Source: Rhizobiales bacterium CCH3-A5 (GTDB lineage Bacteria; Pseudomonadota; Alphaproteobacteria; Rhizobiales; Beijerinckiaceae). Taken from it: a stretch of 12,463 nucleotides of DNA. The DNA lies in NCBI GenBank assembly GCA_001556025.1, contig LSIB01000123.1, positions 1 through 12,463 on the forward strand. The letters run 5' to 3'. Shown here piece by piece: positions 5,678-12,463 of the stretch. Made by a program: the position numbers and the translations under genes. Within the stretch, counting starts at the first letter, position 1. Every line of letters starts with the position of its first letter. The notes under the pieces are model-generated. The model was not told the origin of the DNA. It did not search any database and saw only the letters and a program-made list of their open reading frames with translations.

Positions 5678-7387
5678 TCATTGACGTATATATCCCCGCC
5701 AGCACGGCGAAAGAACGACGGATCTGTGTGCCGCCATAGCAGATCGATGAAGGGACAATAATGAATCGTTAGCGTCTGTAATTGGGCATGTTGGATATAG
5801 GATAAGATCTGTCTTTGAAACTGCGGCCAGGGTTTCGGCGTCAGGCGTCGGAACCGCACGGGACGGATCTGCGCCGATCGCGATGTGTCGCGTTGCGTCA
5901 CGATTTAATAGAAAAGGGAACGGGTTCGTAAAATTTAAACTCATTATCGTCTTAAACTGTATTTTGTTAGCCATTTCATATTCATGAATTGCTTTAACTG
6001 CTTCATCGGTAGCGAGTAACCAACCAACCTGAAAATCCAACTCGGAGTAAAGCGTGAACGCCGGGAGCAGATTGCTATCAGCCAAAAATTGGAATGTTTC
6101 GGGGAAGCGTGCGTACACCTCCCGCATCTTCGCCGCCCGCTCGACGATCTCGAGACGTTGAGTGACCTGTCCGAGCGTTTTGAGCCCCTGGTTCGGAACG
6201 TCTACGAATTTAGCCTGCACGATAAGCGCGCGTGCCGCGCGGTGAGCCACGTTTATGAAGGGCGGCAGCGCCGCTGCGCCTATGAGAGACAGGACAAGGA
6301 GCAGCGAACCGCCGCGGAGCCGGTTTGCTTCCAGCAAGACCGAGAGCAGGACAGGCCAAATGAGAATGAGTGCTTGCCCGCCCGTATTCTGCGTCTCGAA
6401 AAACAGGCCGGCAAAAACGGTAACGGCGAGCCAGAGACTGTGGCGGTCGAGCTTCGTCCCAAAGGCATTGAAGACCGGGGCAGTCGAAAATCCGCGTGTA
6501 GGGGGGGCATCCCCAGCCTTGAGCAAATAGAGCGCGACAGCCAACCCCGCAGCCGGAGCGAGGATGCCAAAGTGGAGTGAGCTGGCCTGGAGGAAGCGTG
6601 ATAGCAGATTGCCCTCGTTGAGGCGCACGAGCAGCCATATGTCGAACACATAGGCGCGAACGATGCCCAGGGTGACGTCGAGCGTCAGCAGCGCCAGCAG
6701 GAAGAGGGCTACACTCGCAAGGGCGGCACGCAGGCTAATGCGTCCGGCAACAAAGGCGAAGAAGCAGATGAGCCCCGCAGCGATAAAGCCCGTAACTTTC
6801 AAAAGAAAGAGTGCCAGACACGTCCAGGCAACAACGAACAATAGCAGCCGCTGTTTACGCATGAAGATGAGACCCGATACCAAAACATATAGCAAAACGC
6901 TCGTATGCCTGTTGTAAATCCCATATCCATCGATGCTAGGATAGCTCGAATACTGTTCGACATTCATTGGCAAGAGCTGAAAAAATAGAAATGGAAGAAG
7001 AAGAGCTAACGCGGTCGATCTTGATCGGCGCCCAACATAGGCGACAATGGCGAACATGGGTGGCGCGCTGACGAGCAGCAGCGACCATTGGACCAGGAGA
7101 AGTGGCTGTGCGCTACTGAACGTCGACAGCAATGGCGCAACGAGCCAGTAGGCAAGTGGACCGACAGGCGCAAAAAAATCAACCGATGGAACTTGACCGA
7201 TCGAAACCCGATAAGCCCCGTCGATATAGACGATCAAATCCCAATACATAGGACCGACCGGCAACTTAAGAGGTAGTGTCAATAAAATACAGACGCCAAT
7301 CAAGACGAAGGCAAAAACACAAACCGGCGAAAAGAGTTTGCTCTTCTGACTTTCCATTGTCGCTGGCGGCTCGATGACAGTGCTCAT
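5678..7387 (-). CDS. Large polytopic membrane protein, GT-C-like, uncharacterised
   Basis: This 569-residue protein has roughly ten hydrophobic segments in its first 400 residues and a soluble C-terminal part of about 170 residues. After the first segment comes a loop with D50 and GQVPSVDFFAPVGP (64-77). An acidic residue in this loop followed by GQ-P-xDF-P-GP is typical of GT-C membrane glycosyltransferases that use polyprenyl-phosphate sugars. A second conserved-looking stretch is IDGYGIYNRHT, between segments. I cannot assign a donor or acceptor. The start codon overlaps the stop of the upstream acetyltransferase gene (ATGA), which implies translational coupling. With the GtrA-like gene two positions upstream, a role in moving or adding a lipid-linked sugar at the cell surface is plausible; this is inference. 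Parts of the gene are markedly AT-rich compared with the copper genes. Confidence 0.7.
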   Translation of the reverse strand: MSTVIEPPATMESQKSKLFSPVCVFAFVLIGVCILLTLPLKLPVGPMYWDLIVYIDGAYRVSIGQVPSVDFFAPVGPLAYWLVAPLLSTFSSAQPLLLVQWSLLLVSAPPMFAIVAYVGRRSRSTALALLLPFLFFQLLPMNVEQYSSYPSIDGYGIYNRHTSVLLYVLVSGLIFMRKQRLLLFVVAWTCLALFLLKVTGFIAAGLICFFAFVAGRISLRAALASVALFLLALLTLDVTLGIVRAYVFDIWLLVRLNEGNLLSRFLQASSLHFGILAPAAGLAVALYLLKAGDAPPTRGFSTAPVFNAFGTKLDRHSLWLAVTVFAGLFFETQNTGGQALILIWPVLLSVLLEANRLRGGSLLLVLSLIGAAALPPFINVAHRAARALIVQAKFVDVPNQGLKTLGQVTQRLEIVERAAKMREVYARFPETFQFLADSNLLPAFTLYSELDFQVGWLLATDEAVKAIHEYEMANKIQFKTIMSLNFTNPFPFLLNRDATRHIAIGADPSRAVPTPDAETLAAVSKTDLILYPTCPITDANDSLLSLHRSAMAAHRSVVLSPCWRGYIRQ

Positions 7388-8100
7388 TGATGCTCATCCC
7401 GTGCAGTAAGGCGACAACACGGGGGCGCCGCGCCCTGATCATCTACACCATTACCAAAATCCGGGTTCGCCGCTTTGTGGGAAACTGGCGAGACGAAGCC
7501 CTCGGCAAGTCCGCTCAACCGCATGAGTAGGCTTCCTCCGGAATGCGGGAGTCGAGGGTGCCAAGGAATCGAAGCCCGATCGAGTTCCTTGAACCCCTTC
7601 GAACGATAGAGTCGGACAGCAGACGCATTATCCGCCCACACATGCAGACTCAAGCTGGCGAAGCCTTCGGCGACGGCTTGCTCGGCAGCCTGATCGATCA
7701 GTCGGGAGCCGATCCCGCAGCGCCGGTACAGAGGAAAGACTGCAAGGCTGTTGATGCAATAGCTGTTCGCGTCCTGGAGCGTCGTTCTGGGCCAGAGATG
7801 GAGCTCTCGCGCTGACAAATTCGTCGGCATTGTTTGGTCGCAGAGCAGCGAGGCCGGGAAGGCGTTCACCATGCCGACGACGGGGGCATGAGCCCCAGAC
7901 TGCGCAACCGCGACCCAGCAACGGCGGTAAGAACATTCGCTATCGTTCGATGAAATCATATGCCGAAAAACATCGGCAGGGCTGAAGCGAGGATCCAGTT
8001 CATCGAGAATGAATTGCAGCGTTTCGCCCGCAGCCTGATGCATCAGTTCGACAAGCGCTGCAGCGTCTTCGGGTGCAGCTCTCCTGATGGCAACGTTCAC
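7384..8100 (-). CDS. GNAT-family N-acetyltransferase
   Basis: This is a 238-residue protein with a GNAT domain over about residues 3-195. The acetyl-CoA-binding P-loop reads RRCGIGS (126-132), preceded by the beta-strand INSLAVFPLY (116-125) and followed by the C-terminal GNAT motif SAVRLYRSKGF (160-170). Substrate class cannot be read from sequence. The GTG at 8100 is chosen because GGAGG lies 5 bases upstream and the protein then opens directly on the first beta-strand (NVAIRRA). An ATG at 8115, five codons upstream, lacks a ribosome binding site. The last 40 or so residues are a disordered tail (GVDDQGAAPPCCRL) not expected of a minimal GNAT. Its end overlaps the start of the membrane protein gene by 4 bases. 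In this setting it might acetylate an amino sugar or a lipid-linked precursor; that is inference from neighbours. Confidence 0.82.
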   Translation of the reverse strand: MNVAIRRAAPEDAAALVELMHQAAGETLQFILDELDPRFSPADVFRHMISSNDSECSYRRCWVAVAQSGAHAPVVGMVNAFPASLLCDQTMPTNLSARELHLWPRTTLQDANSYCINSLAVFPLYRRCGIGSRLIDQAAEQAVAEGFASLSLHVWADNASAVRLYRSKGFKELDRASIPWHPRLPHSGGSLLMRLSGLAEGFVSPVSHKAANPDFGNGVDDQGAAPPCCRLTARDEHQ

Positions 8101-8196
8101 GATGGCCTCCAGCATAGTTTATCGGCGCTTCGACGTGAAAATTCACCGCTGACCTCGACCGACCACCACAACCTGTTGGACCGAGAAACTGGACAC

Positions 8197-8216
8197 CTAA
8201 CAGGTTCACCTGTTAG
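8197..8216. repeat. Perfect 8-bp inverted repeat after the GtrA-like gene
   Basis: CTAACAGG-TTCA-CCTGTTAG is a perfect 8-bp stem with a 4-base loop, one base beyond the stop codon of the GtrA-like gene and 96 bases before the acetyltransferase start. A further half site, AACCTGTTGG, lies at 8170-8179. No T-run follows on either strand, so a classical terminator is unlikely. It may be an operator for the downstream pair or an mRNA-stabilising hairpin. Confidence 0.45.
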
Positions 8217-8217
8217 A

Positions 8218-8646
8218 TCAGCTTCCAAGCTCAGGGGACCGTGGCGGTCCACCAGCTCTGAACGTCACGAATTTATGACCGATGAAGTTGGCGGCCGCCC
8301 CCAGCGCGAGCGCGCCAGCGTGTGCGGTCGCTTCTGGCTCAAACGTGAAACCGATCGCGGGAAAGACCAGCCGGAGCAGGACGTGAGAGGCCGCGATCAC
8401 GGTCGCCACTCCAACGACGTTCACGCCGATAAATAGAGCGATTTGGGCAGCGAGAGGCTGTGAAGAAGTTGTGAAAACGAAGGCCCGGTACAGTATAAAT
8501 CCGACCACCATGCCGATCATATAGGCGACAAAAACCGCCTCAAGAAATGGCATTACTAAAGAAAGAGGGAACCTAGCCAGCCAATTGACAACGGTTGCTG
8601 AACCGCCGACCAATATAAAGCGAGCAACCTGAGCAATAAGGTCCAT
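8218..8646 (-). CDS. GtrA-family membrane protein
   Basis: This is a 142-residue protein with four predicted membrane segments and the GtrA-family pattern: an N-terminal RFILVGGSATVVNW (9-22), a central GFILYRAFVF (about 49-58) and a C-terminal AANFIGHKFVTFR near 118-130. GtrA proteins are thought to flip undecaprenyl-phosphate-linked glucose or a related sugar across the inner membrane for O-antigen or cell-wall glycan decoration. The ATG at 8646 is preferred, with AAGG 6 bases upstream; a TTG at 8676 would add ten polar residues without a site. The usual partner, a GtrB-type family-2 glycosyltransferase, is absent from the window. The downstream GT-C-like membrane protein may supply the transfer step. 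The 89-base upstream gap is AT-rich and probably holds the promoter of this block. Confidence 0.8.
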   Translation of the reverse strand: MDLIAQVARFILVGGSATVVNWLARFPLSLVMPFLEAVFVAYMIGMVVGFILYRAFVFTTSSQPLAAQIALFIGVNVVGVATVIAASHVLLRLVFPAIGFTFEPEATAHAGALALGAAANFIGHKFVTFRAGGPPRSPELGS

Positions 8647-8735
8647 TATTTGCCTTGTTTGATTTTGATTGCTCAATTAGATTTATTCGACTTTGTCTGA
8701 TTTATCGTCATGGTTATATCGGCATAATCTCTGAC

Positions 8736-8993
8736 CTAATCGTCAGACTCATCTCGTCCCGAGAGGGGATGGTCAGCACTACAATGCCCAGCAGTACAGA
8801 CGATCTTGATACGCCTGTGCGTCGTGCCCAAGCAGTTCGCCTCGTAGAGTTCGCTCTTACCAACTCCCGACAGGCGCGTGACTTTCGCGTTCACACAGGC
8901 AGCCTCCAACAAGGCGCGCTGCAAATCACCATCATCAGCGTGCGATAGCGTCGGAGCGAGCGAGAGTAGGATGATCAGTATCAATGTAAACAT
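8736..8993 (-). CDS. Small secreted four-cysteine protein, unknown function
   Basis: This is an 85-residue protein I do not recognise. Residues 1-19 form a signal peptide (hydrophobic ILIILLSLAPTL, cleavage after SHA). The mature part has four cysteines (C33, C54, C66, C71), enough for two disulfides, and ends in a hydrophilic acidic tail. The start used is the ATG at 8993, with GGGAGG about 10 bases upstream; an ATG at 9011 would put six residues (including Trp and Cys) in front of a normal signal peptide and has no ribosome binding site. It follows the copper operon on the same strand but is separated from it by a long hairpin (9064-9112), so it is probably a separate unit. No metal-ligand cluster is obvious beyond the cysteines and three mature-region histidines. 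Confidence 0.6.
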   Translation of the reverse strand: MFTLILIILLSLAPTLSHADDGDLQRALLEAACVNAKVTRLSGVGKSELYEANCLGTTHRRIKIVCTAGHCSADHPLSGRDESDD

Positions 8994-9063
8994 GATACAC
9001 CACCCTCCCATGAGGTTTGGGTAAGCGCTCTCTCATCTTGTGAGATATAAGGAGCCCAGGAGC

Positions 9064-9112
9064 GTTATATTCGACCGCGGCATTAAGATGCCGCGGTCGA
9101 CAGTTATATAAC
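9064..9112 (-). terminator. Long hairpin downstream of the copper operon
   Basis: TCGACCGCGGCAT (9071-9083) and ATGCCGCGGTCGA (9088-9100) form a perfect 13-bp stem around the loop TAAG. A further 7-bp stem, GTTATAT (9064-9070) with ATATAAC (9106-9112), extends it after a 5-base bulge on one side. It lies 14 bases after the stop codon of the CusF-like gene, so it most likely ends or protects the copper operon transcript. There is no clean T-run on either strand, so intrinsic termination is not certain. Confidence 0.5.
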
Positions 9113-9125
9113 CGTTCGAATACGA

Positions 9126-9404
9126 CTACTTAGTCTTCTGCAACTTTGTGACGGTGAGCTGACCGTTCACCCGGTCGGCGTCGAACTTGATCTTGTCGCC
9201 GGCCTTCAGGCCCTTCAGCATGGCTGGGTCGCCGGCGCGGAAGACCATCGACATGGCGTCCATGTCGAGGTTCTTGATCGCTCCATGATCGATGGTCAGC
9301 TTGCCTGCCGCCTCGTCAACCTTCTTGACGGTGCCATTGACCTGCTGGGCAAGGGCCGGCAGTGCGAACGCCACAAAAGCGACGGTGGTAATGATCTTCA
9401 GCAT
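9126..9404 (-). CDS. CusF-like periplasmic copper-binding protein
   Basis: This is a 92-residue protein with a signal peptide (1-19, ending PALA) and one CusF-type small beta-barrel domain. The Cu(I)/Ag(I) site seen in E. coli CusF (one His, two Met and a capping Trp) is represented by H40, M51 and M53. At the position of the Trp there is M48 (sequence LDMDAMSMVF). A Met there is common in proteobacterial relatives and should give an all His/Met site. CusF proteins carry periplasmic Cu(I) to CusCBA-type exporters. AAGGAG lies 6 bases before the ATG. It is the last gene of the operon, 29 bases after the cupredoxin, and is followed by a strong hairpin. Confidence 0.88.
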   Translation of the reverse strand: MLKIITTVAFVAFALPALAQQVNGTVKKVDEAAGKLTIDHGAIKNLDMDAMSMVFRAGDPAMLKGLKAGDKIKFDADRVNGQLTVTKLQKTK

Positions 9405-9433
9405 GCTGTTCTCCTTGTTGAGTAGGCAGGCGC

Positions 9434-9922
9434 CTACTTGACGATAACCTTGCCGGTCATTCCGGCTTCACGATGGCCGGGGATCAGGCAGGAGAAGTCG
9501 AACTCGCCCGACTTCGTGAACGCCCAGACGATCTCGCCGGTCTTTTTCGGCGCGAGGCGCTTGGCGTTCGGATCGTCATGCTCCATGTCGGGGTTCTTCT
9601 GCATCGCGATGGCATGCTTGAGATTGTCCTCAAGCGTGGCCACCACGATCTCGTGATCCAACTCCCCATTGTTACGCAGCGCGAACTTGATCTGCTCGCC
9701 GCGGCGAACCTCGATCCGATCGGGAATGAACAGCATCTTGCCATCACGCTCGCTCATGACAACCTGAACCAGTCTTGACGGCTTTTTCGGATCGCCGGGC
9801 TTGCCATAGGCGGTCTCATCGTCATGGCCATGTCCAGCGCCGCCCGGCCCTGCCGAGGCCAGGCCTGCCGAAGCCAGTAGGATTAAGGTTGCCACTGTCA
9901 GTCTGAAGGGGGTGATCGTCAT
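9434..9922 (-). CDS. Type-1 copper cupredoxin (plastocyanin/azurin-like)
   Basis: This is a 162-residue protein. Residues 1-24 are a signal peptide (LTVATLILLASAGLASA). A short His/Gly-rich linker (GHGHDDE, 30-36) precedes one cupredoxin domain (about 50-162). The type-1 copper ligands are all present: H90 in LDHEIV, then C145, H150 and M155 in FSCLIPGHREAGM. An insertion rich in His, Met and Asp (around 103-119, MEHDDPN) lies between the first ligand and the rest. The ATG at 9922 has CGGAG 7 bases upstream; a start further out would overlap the oxidase gene and put 26 polar residues before the signal peptide. It follows the multicopper oxidase by 28 bases. It probably shuttles electrons or Cu in the periplasm, perhaps as partner of the oxidase. 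Confidence 0.87.
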   Translation of the reverse strand: MTITPFRLTVATLILLASAGLASAGPGGAGHGHDDETAYGKPGDPKKPSRLVQVVMSERDGKMLFIPDRIEVRRGEQIKFALRNNGELDHEIVVATLEDNLKHAIAMQKNPDMEHDDPNAKRLAPKKTGEIVWAFTKSGEFDFSCLIPGHREAGMTGKVIVK

Positions 9923-9950
9923 GCGGTCGCTCCGGGGTTTGTCGTCGGCG

Positions 9951-11390
9951 TCAATGGTTGGAATGGCCGCCCGCCTTGGCAGCGGGTAGCGGCTTGCCAT
10001 CGGGACCGAGGCGCGGCTTGCGCGGGTCTTTCACCTGCCATGTGGCAAGCTCAGGACTAACTTTCGGCCCCTCGACACGAGGCGCTTCGGCCAGCTTCTG
10101 TCCCTTATATTCGAACGCGACCGTCCCTTCCGGATGCTTGAACCAGCCCGGATCCTTGTAATCATTCTTGGCCAGCCCCTCGCGCACCTTAACGACCGAG
10201 AACATGCCGCCCATCTCGACGGGGCCGAACTGCGCGTAGCCGGTCATCATCGGCAGCGTATTCTTGGGCAGCTCCATTTCCATCGAGCCCATCTCGCCCA
10301 TGCCGTTCGAGCCCATCGGCATGTAGCCTGGCACGGCCTTGCGGATGCGGCTGACCAGATCCTTCTTGGTGACGCCGATATAGGTCTTCACCGAGTGGCC
10401 CATGGCGTTCATCGTGTGATGCGACTTGTGGCAGTGGATCGCCCAGTCGCCAGGCTCGTCGGCGACGAAGTCGAAGGCGCGCATCTGGCCGACCGCGACG
10501 TCGATCGAGACCTCGTCCCAGGCGCTGGCCGGATCGACCCAGCCGCCATCGGTGCAGGAGACCTTGAACTCGTAGCCATGCATGTGGATCGGGTGGTTGG
10601 TCATGGTCAGGTTGCCGAAGCGAATGCGGACCTTGTCGTTCTTGGCCACAACGAACGGGTCGATCCCAGGGAAAACACGGCTATTCCAGGCCCACAGATT
10701 GAAGTCGAGCATGGTGTTGACCTTCGGCACATATGAGCCGGCTTCGATGTCGAAGGCGTTGAGCAGGAACACGAAGTCGCGATCAACGCGGCGGAAGGCC
10801 GGGTCCTTGGGATGGACGATGAACATACCCATCATGCCCATCGCCATCTGCACCATCTCGTCGGAATGCGGATGATACATGTAGGTGCCCGAGCGCCTGA
10901 GCTGGAACTCGTAGACGAAGGTCTTTCCTGACGGGATATGCGGCTGGTTCAGCCCACCGACGCCGTCCATGCCGTTGGGCAGGCGTTGGCCGTGCCAGTG
11001 GATCGTCGTGTTTTCGGGCAGCTTGTTGGTCACATAGATGCGGACCTTATCGCCCTCGACAGCCTCGATCGTCGGGCCGGGCGACTGGCCGTTATAACCC
11101 CAGAGATAGGCGATCATGCCCGGCGCAAGCTCGCGCTCGACCGGCTCGGCGACGAGATGGAACTCCTTCCAGTCGCCGTTCATGCGCCAGGGCAAGGTCC
11201 AGCCGTTCAGCGTGGCCACCGGCTGGTAGTCCGGGCCCGAAGTCGGGACTAGCGGGGCCTGGGTGGCCGCGCTCGCCATTGTCGGCGCTTCGGGCACGGC
11301 GGCGAAGGCGGTGCGACCGGAGACAGCTGCGGCGCCCGCGATCACAAGCCCCGACGTTCCGATGAAACCTCTACGTGACAGATCCGTCAT
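9951..11390 (-). CDS. Tat-exported multicopper oxidase, two-domain type with Met-rich C-terminus
   Basis: This is a 479-residue copper oxidase. The N-terminus has a Tat motif (SRRGFIG, 5-11). All four copper-ligand clusters are present: HWHG (131-134), HPHS (173-176), HPIHMHG (266-272) and HCHKSHHTMNAM (319-330), which gives the type-1 site H266, C320, H325 and M330. The first and last clusters are only about 190 residues apart, as in two-domain laccases (SLAC-like) and unlike three-domain CueO or CopA. About 150 residues follow, including a Met-rich stretch (357-396: M357, M359, M364, M367, M370, M372, M381, M382, M393, M396) that could bind Cu(I). The C-terminus ends in HSNH. Likely role: periplasmic Cu(I) oxidation. 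AGGAG lies 9 bases before the ATG. It follows the TolC-family gene by 21 bases. Confidence 0.9.
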   Translation of the reverse strand: MTDLSRRGFIGTSGLVIAGAAAVSGRTAFAAVPEAPTMASAATQAPLVPTSGPDYQPVATLNGWTLPWRMNGDWKEFHLVAEPVERELAPGMIAYLWGYNGQSPGPTIEAVEGDKVRIYVTNKLPENTTIHWHGQRLPNGMDGVGGLNQPHIPSGKTFVYEFQLRRSGTYMYHPHSDEMVQMAMGMMGMFIVHPKDPAFRRVDRDFVFLLNAFDIEAGSYVPKVNTMLDFNLWAWNSRVFPGIDPFVVAKNDKVRIRFGNLTMTNHPIHMHGYEFKVSCTDGGWVDPASAWDEVSIDVAVGQMRAFDFVADEPGDWAIHCHKSHHTMNAMGHSVKTYIGVTKKDLVSRIRKAVPGYMPMGSNGMGEMGSMEMELPKNTLPMMTGYAQFGPVEMGGMFSVVKVREGLAKNDYKDPGWFKHPEGTVAFEYKGQKLAEAPRVEGPKVSPELATWQVKDPRKPRLGPDGKPLPAAKAGGHSNH

Positions 11391-11411
11391 GGCGTCTTGC
11401 TCCTGATGGGT

Positions 11412-12463
11412 TCAATGGGCCGGCGCATCGCCGCCGCCGCCAGCGGCCGCGACAGCGGTGCCGCCGCCGACCGAACCGCCGCCGATCAGCGCGTGCTTGA
11501 AATCGGTATGGGCAATCCAGGCGTCGCGGCGGGCATTAATGCCCGCGACATTGGACAGGATGCGGCTGCGCGCGTCTATGATGAGCTGCGTCACGTCGAT
11601 CAGCATGCCGTTGTACTGCAGCTGAGCTTCGTCCTGGATGATCTTGCGCAGCGGCAGGACGTTAGCACTGTACTGCCGAGCGATGTCATAGGTACCACGA
11701 TAGCTCGTATAGGCCTCTCGCGCTTCCGAGCGAACGTTGACGGCCTTTTCGGCCAGCTTGTTGGCGGCCTGCATGTAAGTCTGCTCAGCCAAGGCCACCT
11801 TGCTCTGCCCGAAATCGTAAATCGGGATCTCGATCTCGAGGTCCAAGGTACGAGTACGCCTCGTCGTACGCTCGACATCACCATCGGGCAGGACGCTGCG
11901 TCCGCGATCATAGGTCCGCCGGCCCAGCAGATCGATGTCGTTGACGAAGCGGGTCGCCTGCGTCAGCCCCAGCGACTTGGCAAGAAGGGCAAGTTCCCCC
12001 CGCGCGATCTGTATGTCGACGCGCTTGCGAAGCGCCTCCGCTTCGATCGCCTTGGCCGACTGCAGGCGCGGCAGCGGGGGCAACGAGGCCGGCATGCGGA
12101 ATTTGAGGTCGTCGCCCCAAAGCCCAAGCTGTCTGACCAGTCGCTCGCGCTCCTGGCGTTGCTGCAGCCGGGCCTGCGCCAGCTGCGCGCCGAGCTCGGC
12201 GTCGAAGGCGAACTCCCGCGCCTGATCGAGCTTGTTGATGCCGCCCGACTCGCCAAGGCGTTTGAACAGCTCGGTCGCAGCGTCGGTGGAAGCCTTGGCT
12301 TCCTGGTAGAATGACGCTTGGGCATTGGCTGCTACGGAGCGATAATACTGTTTGCGCGTGTCGGCAGCGAGCTTCAGCACAGCCTCCGCCGCGCGAAGCT
12401 GTGCGTTCTGGAAGCGGTCGCGGGCAACCTCGGCGCGTGCTGGCCAAGTCGCCAAAGCGAACA
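11412..12463 (-). CDS. TolC-family outer-membrane efflux protein, N-terminus outside window
   Basis: 349 C-terminal residues are visible; the frame stays open through the right edge, so the start and signal peptide are missing. The sequence is helical and Ala/Arg/Gln-rich, with the heptad-like pattern of the TolC/CusC periplasmic tunnel. The second OEP repeat begins with a membrane-strand segment (LDLEIEIPIYDFGQSK) and continues as long helices (AEQTYMQAANKLAEKA ... QYNGMLIDVTQLI). The C-terminus is a Gly/Ala low-complexity tail ending DAPAH. TolC-family proteins form the outer-membrane channel of tripartite exporters, here presumably for copper. The inner-membrane pump and the adaptor (CusA/CusB-like) are not in the window and may lie upstream. 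It heads the visible part of the operon. Confidence 0.88.
   Translation of the reverse strand, partial: FALATWPARAEVARDRFQNAQLRAAEAVLKLAADTRKQYYRSVAANAQASFYQEAKASTDAATELFKRLGESGGINKLDQAREFAFDAELGAQLAQARLQQRQERERLVRQLGLWGDDLKFRMPASLPPLPRLQSAKAIEAEALRKRVDIQIARGELALLAKSLGLTQATRFVNDIDLLGRRTYDRGRSVLPDGDVERTTRRTRTLDLEIEIPIYDFGQSKVALAEQTYMQAANKLAEKAVNVRSEAREAYTSYRGTYDIARQYSANVLPLRKIIQDEAQLQYNGMLIDVTQLIIDARSRILSNVAGINARRDAWIAHTDFKHALIGGGSVGGGTAVAAAGGGGDAPAH

Noticed and set aside
10134..10736. Open frame of 200 codons opposite the copper oxidase
   Set aside because: Shadow of the GC-rich oxidase gene, which has all copper ligands.
11397..12314. Open frame of 305 codons opposite the TolC-family gene
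   Set aside because: Antisense shadow; the opposite strand gives a clear TolC-family protein.
1..12463. CRISPR array, tRNA or transposase genes
   Set aside because: No regularly spaced repeats, no cloverleaf and no transposase-like protein seen on either strand.

Overview
The window looks like a copper-handling accessory region from an alphaproteobacterium. A sphingomonad is my best guess, from the mix of families (DUF305, Csp-like, a two-domain copper oxidase, a CusF-like protein) and the GC-rich coding style. This is an impression from family knowledge, not a database match. No replication, transfer or transposase gene is visible, so plasmid or chromosome cannot be decided.

Layout, left to right. 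Positions 1-565 hold no convincing gene: 1-360 is very GC-rich and full of inverted repeats, then the sequence turns abruptly AT-rich. A small secreted His-rich protein (566-829, minus) is divergent from a plus-strand cluster (1001-3098). That cluster encodes a 16-cysteine four-helix-bundle copper-binding protein, a secreted Met-rich DUF305 protein, a membrane-anchored DUF305 protein, and a monothiol glutaredoxin fused to a MauE-like membrane domain. A perfect GTTACA/TGTAAC dyad lies between the divergent genes. A thioredoxin-reductase-like flavoprotein (3146-4153, minus) converges on this cluster.

The middle (4243-8993, all minus) is different: parts are clearly more AT-rich and the genes are envelope- or glycan-like. 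They are a GtrA-family flippase-like protein, a GNAT acetyltransferase, a large polytopic membrane protein with a GT-C-like loop (translationally coupled to the GNAT gene), and an ABC-exporter transmembrane domain with no ATPase. A small secreted four-cysteine protein lies upstream, next to the right-hand copper operon.

The right part (9126-12463, minus) is a compact copper operon: a TolC-family outer-membrane protein (N-terminus beyond the window), a Tat-exported two-domain multicopper oxidase with a Met-rich C-terminal extension, a type-1 copper cupredoxin and a CusF-like periplasmic copper binder. A long hairpin lies downstream of it.

Working model (inference): the right operon oxidises, chaperones and exports periplasmic Cu(I). 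The left cluster stores cytosolic Cu(I) and adds membrane and periplasmic Met/His binding sites plus thiol redox functions. The middle block is probably a separate surface-modification cargo that lies between the two copper clusters.
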